From Mesoterricola silvestris (GTDB lineage: Bacteria; Acidobacteriota; Holophagae; Holophagales; Holophagaceae), in NCBI RefSeq assembly GCF_030295405.1, contig NZ_AP027080.1, forward strand, positions 1,426,001 through 1,490,000: DNA of 64,000 nucleotides, read 5' to 3'. A program made the translations under genes and the position numbers. The notes beneath the pieces were generated by a model. It searched no databases. It was not told the origin of the DNA and was given only the letters and a program-made list of their open reading frames with translations. Numbering within the stretch: the first letter of the stretch is position 1; each line of letters begins with the position of its first letter. Positions 17,946 to 26,474 of the stretch are shown in pieces.

Positions 17946-20437
17946 GAGGCGCCCTCCTCGGCCTGGCGGTCGGCGGGGAGCCTCGCGGCCCACCGCGCCA
18001 CCGGAAGCTGGGCCGCGGCCGCGGCCAGGAGGCAGAGTCCCGTGAGCCCGCCCAGGAAGCCCCAGGGCAGGTGGTAGGCCAGGGTCCATCCGAAGGCCTG
18101 GGGGTTGAGCACCTGCACCAGGATCCGGGACAGGAGGAGCCCCAGGCCCAGGCCCCCCGCGCACCCCGCCAGGGCCACGCCGCAGCCCTCGCCCAGCAGC
18201 ACCCGGGTGATGGCGCCGTCCCCGCCCCCCAGGGCCCGCAGGGTCCAGATGTCGCCCCGGCGCGCCAGGGCGAGCCCGGCCAGGGACTGCACCAGGCCCG
18301 CCAGCGCCACGGCGAGGCCGATGACCTCCAGGGCGTAGGTGATGGCGAAGGTCTGGTGGAAGATGCGCTCCACCTGGGACCGCAGGGCCACGTTGGAGCG
18401 CACCAGGAGGCCCGGGTGGGCCTCGGCCAGGCGCCGCGCGGTCTCCTCCGCCGGCACCCCCGGGGCCAGGTACAGCGCCAGGCTCGCGGCCCTGGCGTCC
18501 CCCAGCCAGGCCAGGAACACCGGGCGGTCCAGGATGAGGCTGCCCCGCTCGTTGCCGTAGTCCCCGTAGATCCCCCTCAGCGTCACCGCGCGCCCGGAGC
18601 CCAGGTCCAGCACCTCCCCCACCCGCACCCCGAAGCGCCGGGAGAAGGTCTCGCTGGCCACGGCCCCGGGGAGCCCCAGGCCGTCCCGGTGGATGCGGGA
18701 GAGCACCGCTTCGCTGGACCCGCCCCGGATCATGGGCAGGTGGCCCCGGGTGCCCAGCACCCGGAAGTCCCCGGTGGCGAGGCTGGTGATCTGGCCCCGG
18801 AAGGTGAAGGGCACGGCCTGGTAGCGGTCCACGGCCGCGATGGCGGGATCCGCCTGGAGGGCGGCGGCGGCTTCGGGGGGGATGCGGTGGCGGGAGCCGG
18901 CGCCGCCCGCGCCCAGGGGCGCCACGTAGATGTCGGCCCGGAGGCTGTCGCCGATCCAGCCCTCCACCGTGGCCTCGAAGCTGCGCACCATCACCCCCAT
19001 GCCCACCGTCATGCCCACGGCCACCGCCAGGGCCGCGGCGGCGAAGCCGTGGCGCCCCGTGGGGTTGATCAGGGGCCGCAGGGCCAGGCGCAGCCCCCAG
19101 GAGCGGGTGGTCCTGCCCGGGAGACCGATGAGGGGCAGCAGGGCCAGGGCCGCGAGGCTGCCGCCGAAGAGCACCAGGGCCGAGCCCAGGTAGGCGTGCC
19201 ACAGGGTGCCCGGGGGCAGGCGGGGCAGGAAGGCCACGGCGAGCCCCGCGCCAAGGAGGGCGAGCCCCGCCAGGGCCGCCGGGGCCCAGCGCATGGGCCG
19301 GGCCCCGGCCCCCCGGGCCAGGAGCTGCACCGGCGGCGTGGCCGCGGCCCGGCGCGCCGGCACCCACGCCGCCAGGAGGCAGGTGAGGGTGCCCAGCACG
19401 AAGGCCGCCGCGGCCTCCGGCGCGCCCAGGGCCGCGTGCCGGGCCGAAGCGGCCCCGTACAGGGCCTCCATGGTGCGGGCCACGAAGCGCACCGCCCCCT
19501 GGGCGCCAGCCCAGCCCAGGGCGATGCCCAGCAGGCTGCCCAGGCCGCCCAGGATGGCCGCCTCGGCCAGCACGAAGCCCAGGATGCGGCCCCGGGGGCA
19601 GCCCAGGGCCTGCAGGAGGGCCCAGGTCTCCCGGCGGCGGTTCACGGCCGCGTCGAAGGCCTGGAAGAGCAGGTAGGCCCCCACGGCCAGGGCGATGAGG
19701 GAGAGCACCGTGAGGTTCAGGCGGAAGGCCCCGCTCATGGCGCGGGCGCTGCTGGCGCGCTGCTCCGCGGGCTCCAGGGTCCAGCCCGGGGGCAGCGCGG
19801 CGGCGATGCGTTCCGGGGTGACGCTCCGCCCCGGCAGGGGCCCCAGGTCCAGGCGGTCCAGTTGTCCCGGGCGCCCCAGCAGGACCTGGGCGGCGGGCAG
19901 GTCCATCACCAGGAGGTTGCGCTGCACCGGGGGCCGCTCCGGCGCCTCCGGGATGCGCCCGGCCACGCGCAGCTTCACGGCGCGCCCATCCACGAACCCC
20001 TCCAGGGCGTCCCCGGGCCCCAGGGCCGCGGAAACCAGCACCGACGCGGGATCCAGGAGGCCGTCGTCCACCCGCGACCCGCCGCCCCCCAGGCCCACCA
20101 GGTCCGTGGCCAGGATCTGGAAGGTCTCCAGGCCCCGGGGCCCGGTGCGGCAGAAGCTCCCCTCCAGCACCGGACGGATCCACAGGGCGTCCCGCAGGGG
20201 CTCCAGGCGCCGCAGGTCCCCCTCGTCCAGGGGCCCGAAGGGGGCCTTCACCACGTACTCGGCGCCGGTGCCCACCCCCTGGGCGAAGCCTTCGAAGCTG
20301 GCCACGGCGGCGCGGTTGGCGAGGCGGATGGCCAGGAACACCGAGACCCCCAGCGCCACCGCCAGCACCGCCAGGAAGGCCCTTCCCGCCTCCAGGCGCA
20401 GGGGGCGCCACACGAGTCGGGCGTGGAGGCCGTTCAC
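17942..20437 (-). CDS. ABC transporter permease with FtsX domains (AttF/AttG-like)
   Basis: About 831 residues. An N-terminal membrane segment (AFLAVLAVALGVSVFLAI) is followed by a periplasmic region, a central block of helices around residues 230-430 and a second FtsX module containing ALAVAVGMTVGMGVMVRSFE, with three C-terminal helices (VALAGLVQSLAGLALARRGD onward). This is the duplicated-FtsX architecture, equivalent to fused AttF/AttG. Start GTG 20437 overlaps the ATPase stop (GTGA). Its stop overlaps the lipocalin-like gene in the same way, showing tight translational coupling. Confidence 0.87.
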   Translation of the reverse strand: MNGLHARLVWRPLRLEAGRAFLAVLAVALGVSVFLAIRLANRAAVASFEGFAQGVGTGAEYVVKAPFGPLDEGDLRRLEPLRDALWIRPVLEGSFCRTGPRGLETFQILATDLVGLGGGGSRVDDGLLDPASVLVSAALGPGDALEGFVDGRAVKLRVAGRIPEAPERPPVQRNLLVMDLPAAQVLLGRPGQLDRLDLGPLPGRSVTPERIAAALPPGWTLEPAEQRASSARAMSGAFRLNLTVLSLIALAVGAYLLFQAFDAAVNRRRETWALLQALGCPRGRILGFVLAEAAILGGLGSLLGIALGWAGAQGAVRFVARTMEALYGAASARHAALGAPEAAAAFVLGTLTCLLAAWVPARRAAATPPVQLLARGAGARPMRWAPAALAGLALLGAGLAVAFLPRLPPGTLWHAYLGSALVLFGGSLAALALLPLIGLPGRTTRSWGLRLALRPLINPTGRHGFAAAALAVAVGMTVGMGVMVRSFEATVEGWIGDSLRADIYVAPLGAGGAGSRHRIPPEAAAALQADPAIAAVDRYQAVPFTFRGQITSLATGDFRVLGTRGHLPMIRGGSSEAVLSRIHRDGLGLPGAVASETFSRRFGVRVGEVLDLGSGRAVTLRGIYGDYGNERGSLILDRPVFLAWLGDARAASLALYLAPGVPAEETARRLAEAHPGLLVRSNVALRSQVERIFHQTFAITYALEVIGLAVALAGLVQSLAGLALARRGDIWTLRALGGGDGAITRVLLGEGCGVALAGCAGGLGLGLLLSRILVQVLNPQAFGWTLAYHLPWGFLGGLTGLCLLAAAAAQLPVARWAARLPADRQAEEGAS

Positions 20438-21102
20438 GGGGCCCCGTCCAGGATCCGGCCGTCCTTCATGCGGACGACGCGGTGGCAGATGGAGGCCGCG
20501 GCGTCCGAGTGGGTCACCATGACCAGGGCCGCCCCCTCCCGTTCCGTGAGGGCCGCCAGGAGGTCCAGGACCCGCTCCCCGCTGGCGCTGTCCAGGTTTC
20601 CGGTGGGTTCGTCGGCCAGGAGCAGCGCGGGCCTTGCCGCCAGGGCCCGGGCCACGGCCACCCGCTGCATCTCCCCGCCGGACATCTCCCGGGGCCAGGC
20701 CGAGGCCCGGCCCCCCAGGTCCACGGCCTCCATGAGCTCGGCCACCCGCGCTTCCAGGGCGGGCCGGGCCCAGCCCAGGAGCTGGAGGGGCAGTTCCACG
20801 TTCTCCCGGGCCGTGAGGGTGGGCACCAGGTGGAAGAACTGGAAGACCGTGCCCAGGCACTCCCGCCGGAGCCGGGCCAGGCGCGCCGGGGCGGCCGCGG
20901 CCAGGTCCTCGCCCCGGAAGAGGGTGCGTCCTTCGTCGGGGCGGTCCAGGCCCCCCAGGAGGTTCAAAAGGGTGGTCTTGCCGCAGCCCGAGGGCCCCAG
21001 CAGGGCCACCCGCTCCCCGGGGGCCACGGCCAGGTCCAGGTCCCTGAGCACCCACCGCGCGTCATAGCGCTTGCCGACGCCCAGGGCCTCCAGGAGGGGC
21101 AT
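20434..21102 (-). CDS. ABC transporter ATP-binding protein (AttE/LolD type)
   Basis: 222 residues: Walker A GPSGCGKTT, Q-loop TVFQFFHLVP, signature MSGGEMQRVAVARAL, Walker B LLLADEPTGNLD and MVTHSDAAAS. It powers the FtsX-type permease encoded next. Its ATG is separated by a single base from the stop of the upstream secreted-protein gene, so the four genes from 21586 down to 16893 read as one operon. Confidence 0.93.
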   Translation of the reverse strand: MPLLEALGVGKRYDARWVLRDLDLAVAPGERVALLGPSGCGKTTLLNLLGGLDRPDEGRTLFRGEDLAAAAPARLARLRRECLGTVFQFFHLVPTLTARENVELPLQLLGWARPALEARVAELMEAVDLGGRASAWPREMSGGEMQRVAVARALAARPALLLADEPTGNLDSASGERVLDLLAALTEREGAALVMVTHSDAAASICHRVVRMKDGRILDGAP

Positions 21103-21103
21103 C

Positions 21104-21586
21104 CTAGGGCGCCGCCTTGTAGGTGATGGCGTAGGTCACCGGCCGGGGCAGCTTGGGGCTGCTCACGGTGACCGTCAGGGTCAGCATCCGGGAGGCCGGG
21201 TCCACGTGGAAGACATTGGTGCGCTCCCCGTCCTCGGCCTTGTAGGTCTGCACCAGGTCGTCCTTTTCCGCGCGCGCGGAGATCTGGAAGACGTCGCCGT
21301 CCTCGCGCTTCCAGGGCACCGCGGCGCCGTTGGCCGGCATGCGCTGGGGGGCGCGCACGTCGTAGGTGATGACGAACTCCCCCGGGGTGCGCTCCAGGCG
21401 GATGGCCTGGTACACCGGATTGGTCTTCCGGAGCCGGGCCCTGGCGATGGGCCGGGTGACGAAGTTCATGGGGGCGGTGGCGGCCTCGATGACGGCGGGG
21501 ACGTCCGGGGCGCTGGCCAGGGTCCAGTGCCCCAGGGGGGCCTGGGCCGCGAGGGGGAGGGCGAGGAGGAAAGGCAGGGCTTTCAC
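21104..21586 (-). CDS. secreted protein of unknown function heading the AttEFGH-like operon
   Basis: 160 residues with a signal peptide (MKALPFLLALPLAAQAPLG). The mature part is predicted beta-rich, e.g. GEFVITYDVRAPQRMPANG, DLVQTYKAEDGERTNVFHVD and MLTLTVTVSSPKLPRPVTYAITY. It resembles no family I can name with confidence; the repeated beta strands suggest a small lipid- or ligand-binding barrel. GTG 21586 has GGAGG about eight bases upstream. Position as first gene of the ABC operon suggests it works with the transporter at the cell envelope. Confidence 0.72.
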   Translation of the reverse strand: MKALPFLLALPLAAQAPLGHWTLASAPDVPAVIEAATAPMNFVTRPIARARLRKTNPVYQAIRLERTPGEFVITYDVRAPQRMPANGAAVPWKREDGDVFQISARAEKDDLVQTYKAEDGERTNVFHVDPASRMLTLTVTVSSPKLPRPVTYAITYKAAP

Positions 21587-21697
21587 GGGGTGGGCCTCCG
21601 GTGGGTCAGGCTTCCACCATACACGCCTTGAAATGGGTTGCGGAAGTCCAGGGGAAAGGCAGCATAATGGGCACCTGCCGCCGCCGGAGGAGGATCC

Positions 21698-22162
21698 ATG
21701 GCCATTTCGTTCCGACTCAACGGGAAGGCGGTGTCGGTGGAGGCCGCCGGTTCCAGGATGCTGGCCTACGTCCTGCGCAGCGACCTCGGCCTCACCGGCA
21801 CCAAGGTGGGCTGCGGCGCGGGCATCTGCGGCGCGTGCACCGTCGTGGTGGGAGGGGAGGCCGTGCGGTCCTGCTCCACGCCCCTGGAGGCCGTGGCCGG
21901 CAAGGAGGTGCTCACCATCGAAGGCCTGGAGCGGTCCGGGGCCCTCCATGCCCTGCAGGAGGCCTTCCTGGCCCACACCGCCTTCCAGTGCGGGTTCTGC
22001 ACCCCCGGCATGATCCTCAACGCCTACGCCCTGCTCCTCAAGCACCCCAGGCCGAGCCGGGAGCAGATCGCCGAGGCCATGGAAGGAAACCTGTGCCGCT
22101 GCGGCACCCACGGGAGGATCCTGGACGCCGTCCAGGACGCCGCGAAGGGAGGTGCGAAATGA
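21698..22162 (+). CDS. (2Fe-2S)-binding subunit of an aldehyde/xanthine-oxidase-type molybdenum hydroxylase
   Basis: 154 residues. The plant-type [2Fe-2S] domain has GCGAGICGACTVVVGGEAV with the fourth Cys in RSCSTPL. The helical [2Fe-2S] domain has CGFCTPGMILNAYALL and CRCGTHGRILDAV. This is the small subunit of IorA type, which passes electrons from the molybdenum subunit. A strong GGAGGAGG site precedes ATG 21698. Its stop overlaps the start of the large subunit (ATGA). Confidence 0.93.
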   Translation: MAISFRLNGKAVSVEAAGSRMLAYVLRSDLGLTGTKVGCGAGICGACTVVVGGEAVRSCSTPLEAVAGKEVLTIEGLERSGALHALQEAFLAHTAFQCGFCTPGMILNAYALLLKHPRPSREQIAEAMEGNLCRCGTHGRILDAVQDAAKGGAK

Positions 22163-24249
22163 AGCGCCGGGATTTCCTCAGGGCGGCGGGCGCCGCGGGC
22201 CTCTTCATCACCTTCCCCGTGGCCGCGCAGGAGCCGGAGAAGGTCCCCGCCCGGCTTCCGGGCTATCCTTCGGACTTCAACGCCTACCTGAAGATCGGTC
22301 CGGACGGGCGCGTGGGCTGCTTCGTGGGGAAGGTGGAGATGGGGCAGGGCACCATGACCAGCCTCGCCCAGCTTGCGGCGGAGGAACTGGACGTCCCCGT
22401 GGACCGGGTGGACATGACCCTGGGGGATACCGACCTCTGCCCCTGGGATATCGGCACCTTCGGATCCCTGAGCATCTGGCAGTTCGGGCCCGTGCTGCGG
22501 GCCGCGGCGGCCGAGGCCCGGGCCGTGCTGGTGGAACTGGCCTCGGAGCGCCTGGGGGAGCCCGCGGCGCGGCTGCGGGTGGAGGAAGGCGTCATCTCCG
22601 TGGCGGGCTACCCCTCCAGGAAGGTGACCTACGGCCAGCTGGTGGACGGCAGGAAGATCGAGCGCCACGTGAAGGGCGCGCCGGTGAAGCCGGCCTCGGC
22701 CTTCCAGGTGGTGGGCAAGGACGTCAAGCGCCTGGACGGCCTTCGGAAGGTGACCGGGGCGGCCACCTACGCCGGTGACTTCCTCCTGCCGGGCATGCTC
22801 CACGCCTGCGTCCTGCGGCCCCCGGCCCACGGGGCGAAGCTGGTCTCGGCCGACACCTCCGGGGCGGAGCGGCTCCCCGGGGTGCGGGTGATCCGGGACG
22901 GGGACCTCGTCGCCGTGCTCCACGCCCGGCCCGACCTGGCCCGGGAGGCCCTGGGCCAGGTGAAGGCCTCCTTCCGGCCCTCCCCCTCCACCCTGGACGA
23001 CGCCACCATCTACGACCACCTCCCCAAGGCCGCCCCGGCCCCCAAGACCGTGGCCGCCAAAGGTTCCATCGAGACGGGCGAAGCCGCCGCGGCGGTCCGC
23101 CACGAGGCCGTGTACCGCCATGCCTACGGCGCCCACGCCCCCATCGAGCCCCACGCGGCCGTCGCGCAGTGGAAGGGGGGGCGCCTGACGGTGTGGGCCT
23201 CCACCCAGGCCCCCTTCATCGTGAAGTCCCAGGTGGCCCAGGCCCTGGGCCTCGCCGCCAAGGACGTGCACATCGCCGCGCCCTTCGTGGGGGGCGGCTT
23301 CGGCGGCAAGACCGAAGGCCCCCAGGCCGTGGAGGCCGCGCGCCTGGCCCGGGCCGCGGGCTGCCCCGTGATGGTCGTCTGGGACCGGGCCGAGGAGTTC
23401 TTCCTGGACACCTTCCGCCCCGCCGCGGTGGTGACGGTGCGCTCCGGCCTGGACAAGGCCGGGCGCGTCGCCTTCTGGGAGCACACGGTCATCGGCGCCG
23501 GGGACGGGGAATCGCCCACCTTCTACGACATCCCCCACCAGCGGATCCGCGCCGCCGGAAGCTGGTACGGCGCCAATCCCCCGGGGATGCACCCCTTCGC
23601 CGTGGGGGCCTGGCGCGCCCCCGCGTCCAACACCAACGTCTTCGCAAGGGAATCCCACATGGACGCCCTGGCCGCCCTGGCCAAGGCCGACCCGGTGGCC
23701 TTCCGCCTGGAGCACACCCGGGATCCCCGCCTGGCCGCGGCCCTGAAGGCCGCCGCGGAAGCCTTCGGGTGGAAGCCCGCCCCCGCCCCCAGCGGGCGCG
23801 GCTTCGGCGTGGCCTGCGCCATCCACCGCGGCACCGTGGTGGCCGCCATGGCGGAGGTGGCCGTGGACCGCGCCACCGGGGCCGTGCGGGTCAAGCGCGT
23901 GACGGTGGCCCAGGACATGGGCGTGGTGGTGAACCCCAACGGCGCGCGCCAGCAGGTGGAGGGCTGCGTGACCATGGGCCTGGGCTACGCCCTGCACGAG
24001 GAGGTGCGCTTCCGGGCGGGGCAGGTGCTGGACGTGAACCTGGACACCTACCACATCCCCCGGTTCTCGGACCTGCCCCCCGTGCAGACCGTGCTCATCC
24101 CCAACCCCAGGCTCGTGGCCCAGGGCGGCGGGGAGCCCGCCATCATCGTCATGGGCGCCCTCGTCGCCAACGCCATCCACGACGCCGTGGGCGCGCGCCT
24201 GACCCACCTGCCCATGACCCCGGAACGGGTGAGGAAGGCGCTAGCATAG
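22159..24249 (+). CDS. molybdopterin-binding large subunit, xanthine dehydrogenase family (IorB-like)
   Basis: 696 residues. A twin-arginine signal (KRRDFLRAAGAAGLFITF) implies export of the folded, cofactor-loaded enzyme. Molybdenum-cofactor motifs include KVEMGQGTMTSLAQLAAEEL, FVGGGFGGKTEGPQAVEAA and, near the end, GGGEPAIIVMGALVANAIHDA with the catalytic Glu. No separate FAD subunit is encoded, as in isoquinoline 1-oxidoreductase-type two-subunit enzymes that donate electrons to a membrane acceptor. The substrate, an aldehyde or N-heterocycle, cannot be deduced. The small subunit has no signal and would travel as a hitch-hiker. Confidence 0.92.
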   Translation: MKRRDFLRAAGAAGLFITFPVAAQEPEKVPARLPGYPSDFNAYLKIGPDGRVGCFVGKVEMGQGTMTSLAQLAAEELDVPVDRVDMTLGDTDLCPWDIGTFGSLSIWQFGPVLRAAAAEARAVLVELASERLGEPAARLRVEEGVISVAGYPSRKVTYGQLVDGRKIERHVKGAPVKPASAFQVVGKDVKRLDGLRKVTGAATYAGDFLLPGMLHACVLRPPAHGAKLVSADTSGAERLPGVRVIRDGDLVAVLHARPDLAREALGQVKASFRPSPSTLDDATIYDHLPKAAPAPKTVAAKGSIETGEAAAAVRHEAVYRHAYGAHAPIEPHAAVAQWKGGRLTVWASTQAPFIVKSQVAQALGLAAKDVHIAAPFVGGGFGGKTEGPQAVEAARLARAAGCPVMVVWDRAEEFFLDTFRPAAVVTVRSGLDKAGRVAFWEHTVIGAGDGESPTFYDIPHQRIRAAGSWYGANPPGMHPFAVGAWRAPASNTNVFARESHMDALAALAKADPVAFRLEHTRDPRLAAALKAAAEAFGWKPAPAPSGRGFGVACAIHRGTVVAAMAEVAVDRATGAVRVKRVTVAQDMGVVVNPNGARQQVEGCVTMGLGYALHEEVRFRAGQVLDVNLDTYHIPRFSDLPPVQTVLIPNPRLVAQGGGEPAIIVMGALVANAIHDAVGARLTHLPMTPERVRKALA

Positions 24250-24264
24250 GGACGGAGAATCCCC

Positions 24265-25392
24265 ATGGGAAACAGCCTGATCCTCTGCGCCGCCTTTTGC
24301 GCCGCGGCCGTCCTCGCGGCCCAGGCGGCCCCGGACCCCGCCCCGCCCACGCTGGAGGCCACCCGCGGGGCCATGGGCATCCCCTCCCGGGGGGACCTCC
24401 GCGGCCAGCGGGACATCGTGGGTTTCGCCTCCCGGGCGGACCAGATGGCCCGGGTGTGGGACCTGTCGGCGGCGCCGCCCGCGCCCGAGCTCCTGGGGCC
24501 CCGGCCCGCCCCCGGCGTGGCCGGGGCCATCTGCCCCCACGACGACTACCTGTACGCCGGGCGCATCTACCGGGAGGTGCTCCCCCTGGTGAAGGCCCGC
24601 ACCGTGGTGCTGGTGGGGGTTTTCCACAAATACCACCGCTACGGCGCCCGGGACGTGGTGGCCTTCGATCCCTACCGGGCCTGGCGCTCCCCGGACGGGG
24701 AGATCCGGGTCTCCCCCCTGCGCGACGAGGTCCTGGCGGCCCTGCCCGCCGGGGACGTGGCCCGGGACCCCGCCTGGGCCGACAGCGAGCATTCCCTGGA
24801 AGCCATCGCGTACTGGCTCAAGCACCAGGACCCCGCCGTGGAGATCCTCCCCGTCCTCCTCCCCTCGGCCTCCTTCGGGCGCCTGGAGGCCCTGGCCGGG
24901 GGATTCGGCTCGGCCCTGGCCGCCGCCATGGCCCGCCGGGGCTGGACCCTGGGCCGGGACGTGGCCATCGTCATCTCCTCGGACGGCATCCACTACGGCG
25001 CCGATTTCCACCACACACCCTTCGGCGAGGGCGGCGTCTCCGCCTTCCAGAAGGCCATGGACCGGGACCGCCGGCTCCTGCGGGGCCCCCTGGCGGGACC
25101 CGTCTCCGCCGCCCGGGCCCGGGCCTTCTTCGAGGCCGTGGTGGACCCCGCCCGGCCCGACACCTACCGCATGCCCTGGTGCGGGCGTTTCTCGGTGCCC
25201 TTCGGCCTCATGGCCCTGGAAGCCGCGTCGAAGGCGCTGGGAACCCCGGCGCCCACGGGCCAGCCCATCGCCTTCGGCGCCTCCGTGGACGCCCCGGAGC
25301 TGCCGTTGAAGCCCCTGGGCATGGGGCCCACGGCCCCGGCGAACCTCTACCATTTCGTGAGCTACCCCGCCGTGGCGTACGTGAACCGATAG
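24265..25392 (+). CDS. secreted MEMO-like (AmmeMemoRadiSam B) protein
   Basis: 375 residues with a signal peptide (NSLILCAAFCAAAVLAAQAA), then a MEMO1-family domain: ICPHDDYLYAGRIYREV (family PHAGYxYSG), VVLVGVFHKYHRYGA, DSEHSLEAIAYWLKH and VIVISSDGIHYGADFH (family SSDxSHY). These His-containing motifs line the catechol-dioxygenase-like pocket. It lies 15 bases after the molybdenum hydroxylase and may belong to its operon. Standard bacterial relatives are cytoplasmic and sit beside radical-SAM and AMMECR1 genes, none of which is seen here. Function unknown. Confidence 0.8.
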   Translation: MGNSLILCAAFCAAAVLAAQAAPDPAPPTLEATRGAMGIPSRGDLRGQRDIVGFASRADQMARVWDLSAAPPAPELLGPRPAPGVAGAICPHDDYLYAGRIYREVLPLVKARTVVLVGVFHKYHRYGARDVVAFDPYRAWRSPDGEIRVSPLRDEVLAALPAGDVARDPAWADSEHSLEAIAYWLKHQDPAVEILPVLLPSASFGRLEALAGGFGSALAAAMARRGWTLGRDVAIVISSDGIHYGADFHHTPFGEGGVSAFQKAMDRDRRLLRGPLAGPVSAARARAFFEAVVDPARPDTYRMPWCGRFSVPFGLMALEAASKALGTPAPTGQPIAFGASVDAPELPLKPLGMGPTAPANLYHFVSYPAVAYVNR

Positions 25393-25427
25393 TCCGGCTT
25401 CCCGACCCACCCCGTCCCCTCTTCCAT

Positions 25428-25575
25428 CCCCTGCATCCTGTTCATCCATTTCCATCCCCGTTCCCGCAGGGCCGGAGCCGGGATGGGTCGGCGCATTCCG
25501 ATCCACCGCGCGCCGCCCCATTTCATCGTTGGCCCTGCGGGAACGGGGATGAACCGGATGCACAGGATGAAGGGG
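25428..25575. repeat. family A palindromic repeat, copy A1 (148 bp)
   Basis: A left arm beginning CCCCTGCATCCTG and running to CGTTCCCGCAGGGCC is repeated as reverse complement (GGCCCTGCGGGAACGGGG onward) ending at 25575. The centre retains GGGTCGGCGCA, shared with copies A2-A4. It fills most of the gap between two convergent genes. This is the most diverged copy. Confidence 0.8.
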
Positions 25576-25605
25576 AACAGCCGTCGAACTCAGCCCGTTC
25601 CTGGA

Positions 25606-26400
25606 TCAAAACCCGTCCAGCGTGGCCTCCAGGGCCCTGCGCAGGGCGGCGGGCGGCTCGGCAGGGAAGGGGTGGGTGGAGCCGAAGGTGTGGTCGGCGC
25701 CCTCCACCACCACCAGGCGGGCGCCGGCCCGCTCCAGGCGGCGGCCGTGGGCCAGGGGCACGGCGGGGTCGGCGTCCCCATGGATGGCCGTGGCCCGGCC
25801 GCCCTGGGCCACGTAGCGGGCCAGGGCGGCCTCCACGTCCAATTCCTTCCGGTGGGCCTCCCAGTCCTCCAGCAGCCCGGATCCCAGGCGCATGACCTGG
25901 CCGGTGCGGGCGTTGCGGACCTCCACGAAGCCGTCCCGGCGCCAGGCCTCCTCCCGGCCGCGGAAGCCGTGGAGGTCCTCCAGGCCCGCCAGGGACGCCC
26001 AGGTCACGACGCTGGCGACGCCCTCCGAGGCCAGCAGGGCGATGGCGCCGCCCCGGCTGTGGCCGAGGAGGGAGACGCGCCGGACCCCGGGGAGGTCCCC
26101 CGCGGCCCTCACCACCGCGCGCAGTTCCGCCACCTCCCGGGAGAAGGTGTTGGCCTGGAACCGCTCCAGCTCCGTGAAGACCTGGGGCTCCGCGCCGATG
26201 CCGTTGTGGCTGAAGTTGAACCGCAGGCAGGCCACCCCGGCCTCCGCGCAGCGCTCCGCCACCCAGGGCCAGCACCCCCAGTCCATGAAGCCCTTGAAGC
26301 CGTGCACCAGGATGGCCAGGTGGCCGGGGGTGGCGGCGGGGGTGAGGGCGGCCGCCAGGGGAAAATCCGTGCCTTGAATGGTAAGTTCTATTGTTTTCAT
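25606..26400 (-). CDS. alpha/beta hydrolase (dienelactone-hydrolase/peptidase-like)
   Basis: 264 residues. Features are oxyanion-hole strand AILVHGFKGFMDWGCW, nucleophile elbow LLGHSRGGAIALL with the catalytic Ser, a probable acid in IHGDADPAVPLAHGRRL and catalytic His in GADHTFGSTHPF. No signal peptide, so cytoplasmic. The substrate is unknown; ester or peptide hydrolysis is typical. It shares a 74-base divergent promoter region with the 4Fe-4S protein gene. Confidence 0.88.
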   Translation of the reverse strand: MKTIELTIQGTDFPLAAALTPAATPGHLAILVHGFKGFMDWGCWPWVAERCAEAGVACLRFNFSHNGIGAEPQVFTELERFQANTFSREVAELRAVVRAAGDLPGVRRVSLLGHSRGGAIALLASEGVASVVTWASLAGLEDLHGFRGREEAWRRDGFVEVRNARTGQVMRLGSGLLEDWEAHRKELDVEAALARYVAQGGRATAIHGDADPAVPLAHGRRLERAGARLVVVEGADHTFGSTHPFPAEPPAALRRALEATLDGF

Positions 26401-26474
26401 TTAGTTCACCTTGGACTCGTTGACCCTGGAAGGGACCTGTTCCATCCTCAGATCATCCCACCCGCAGGCCTCCC

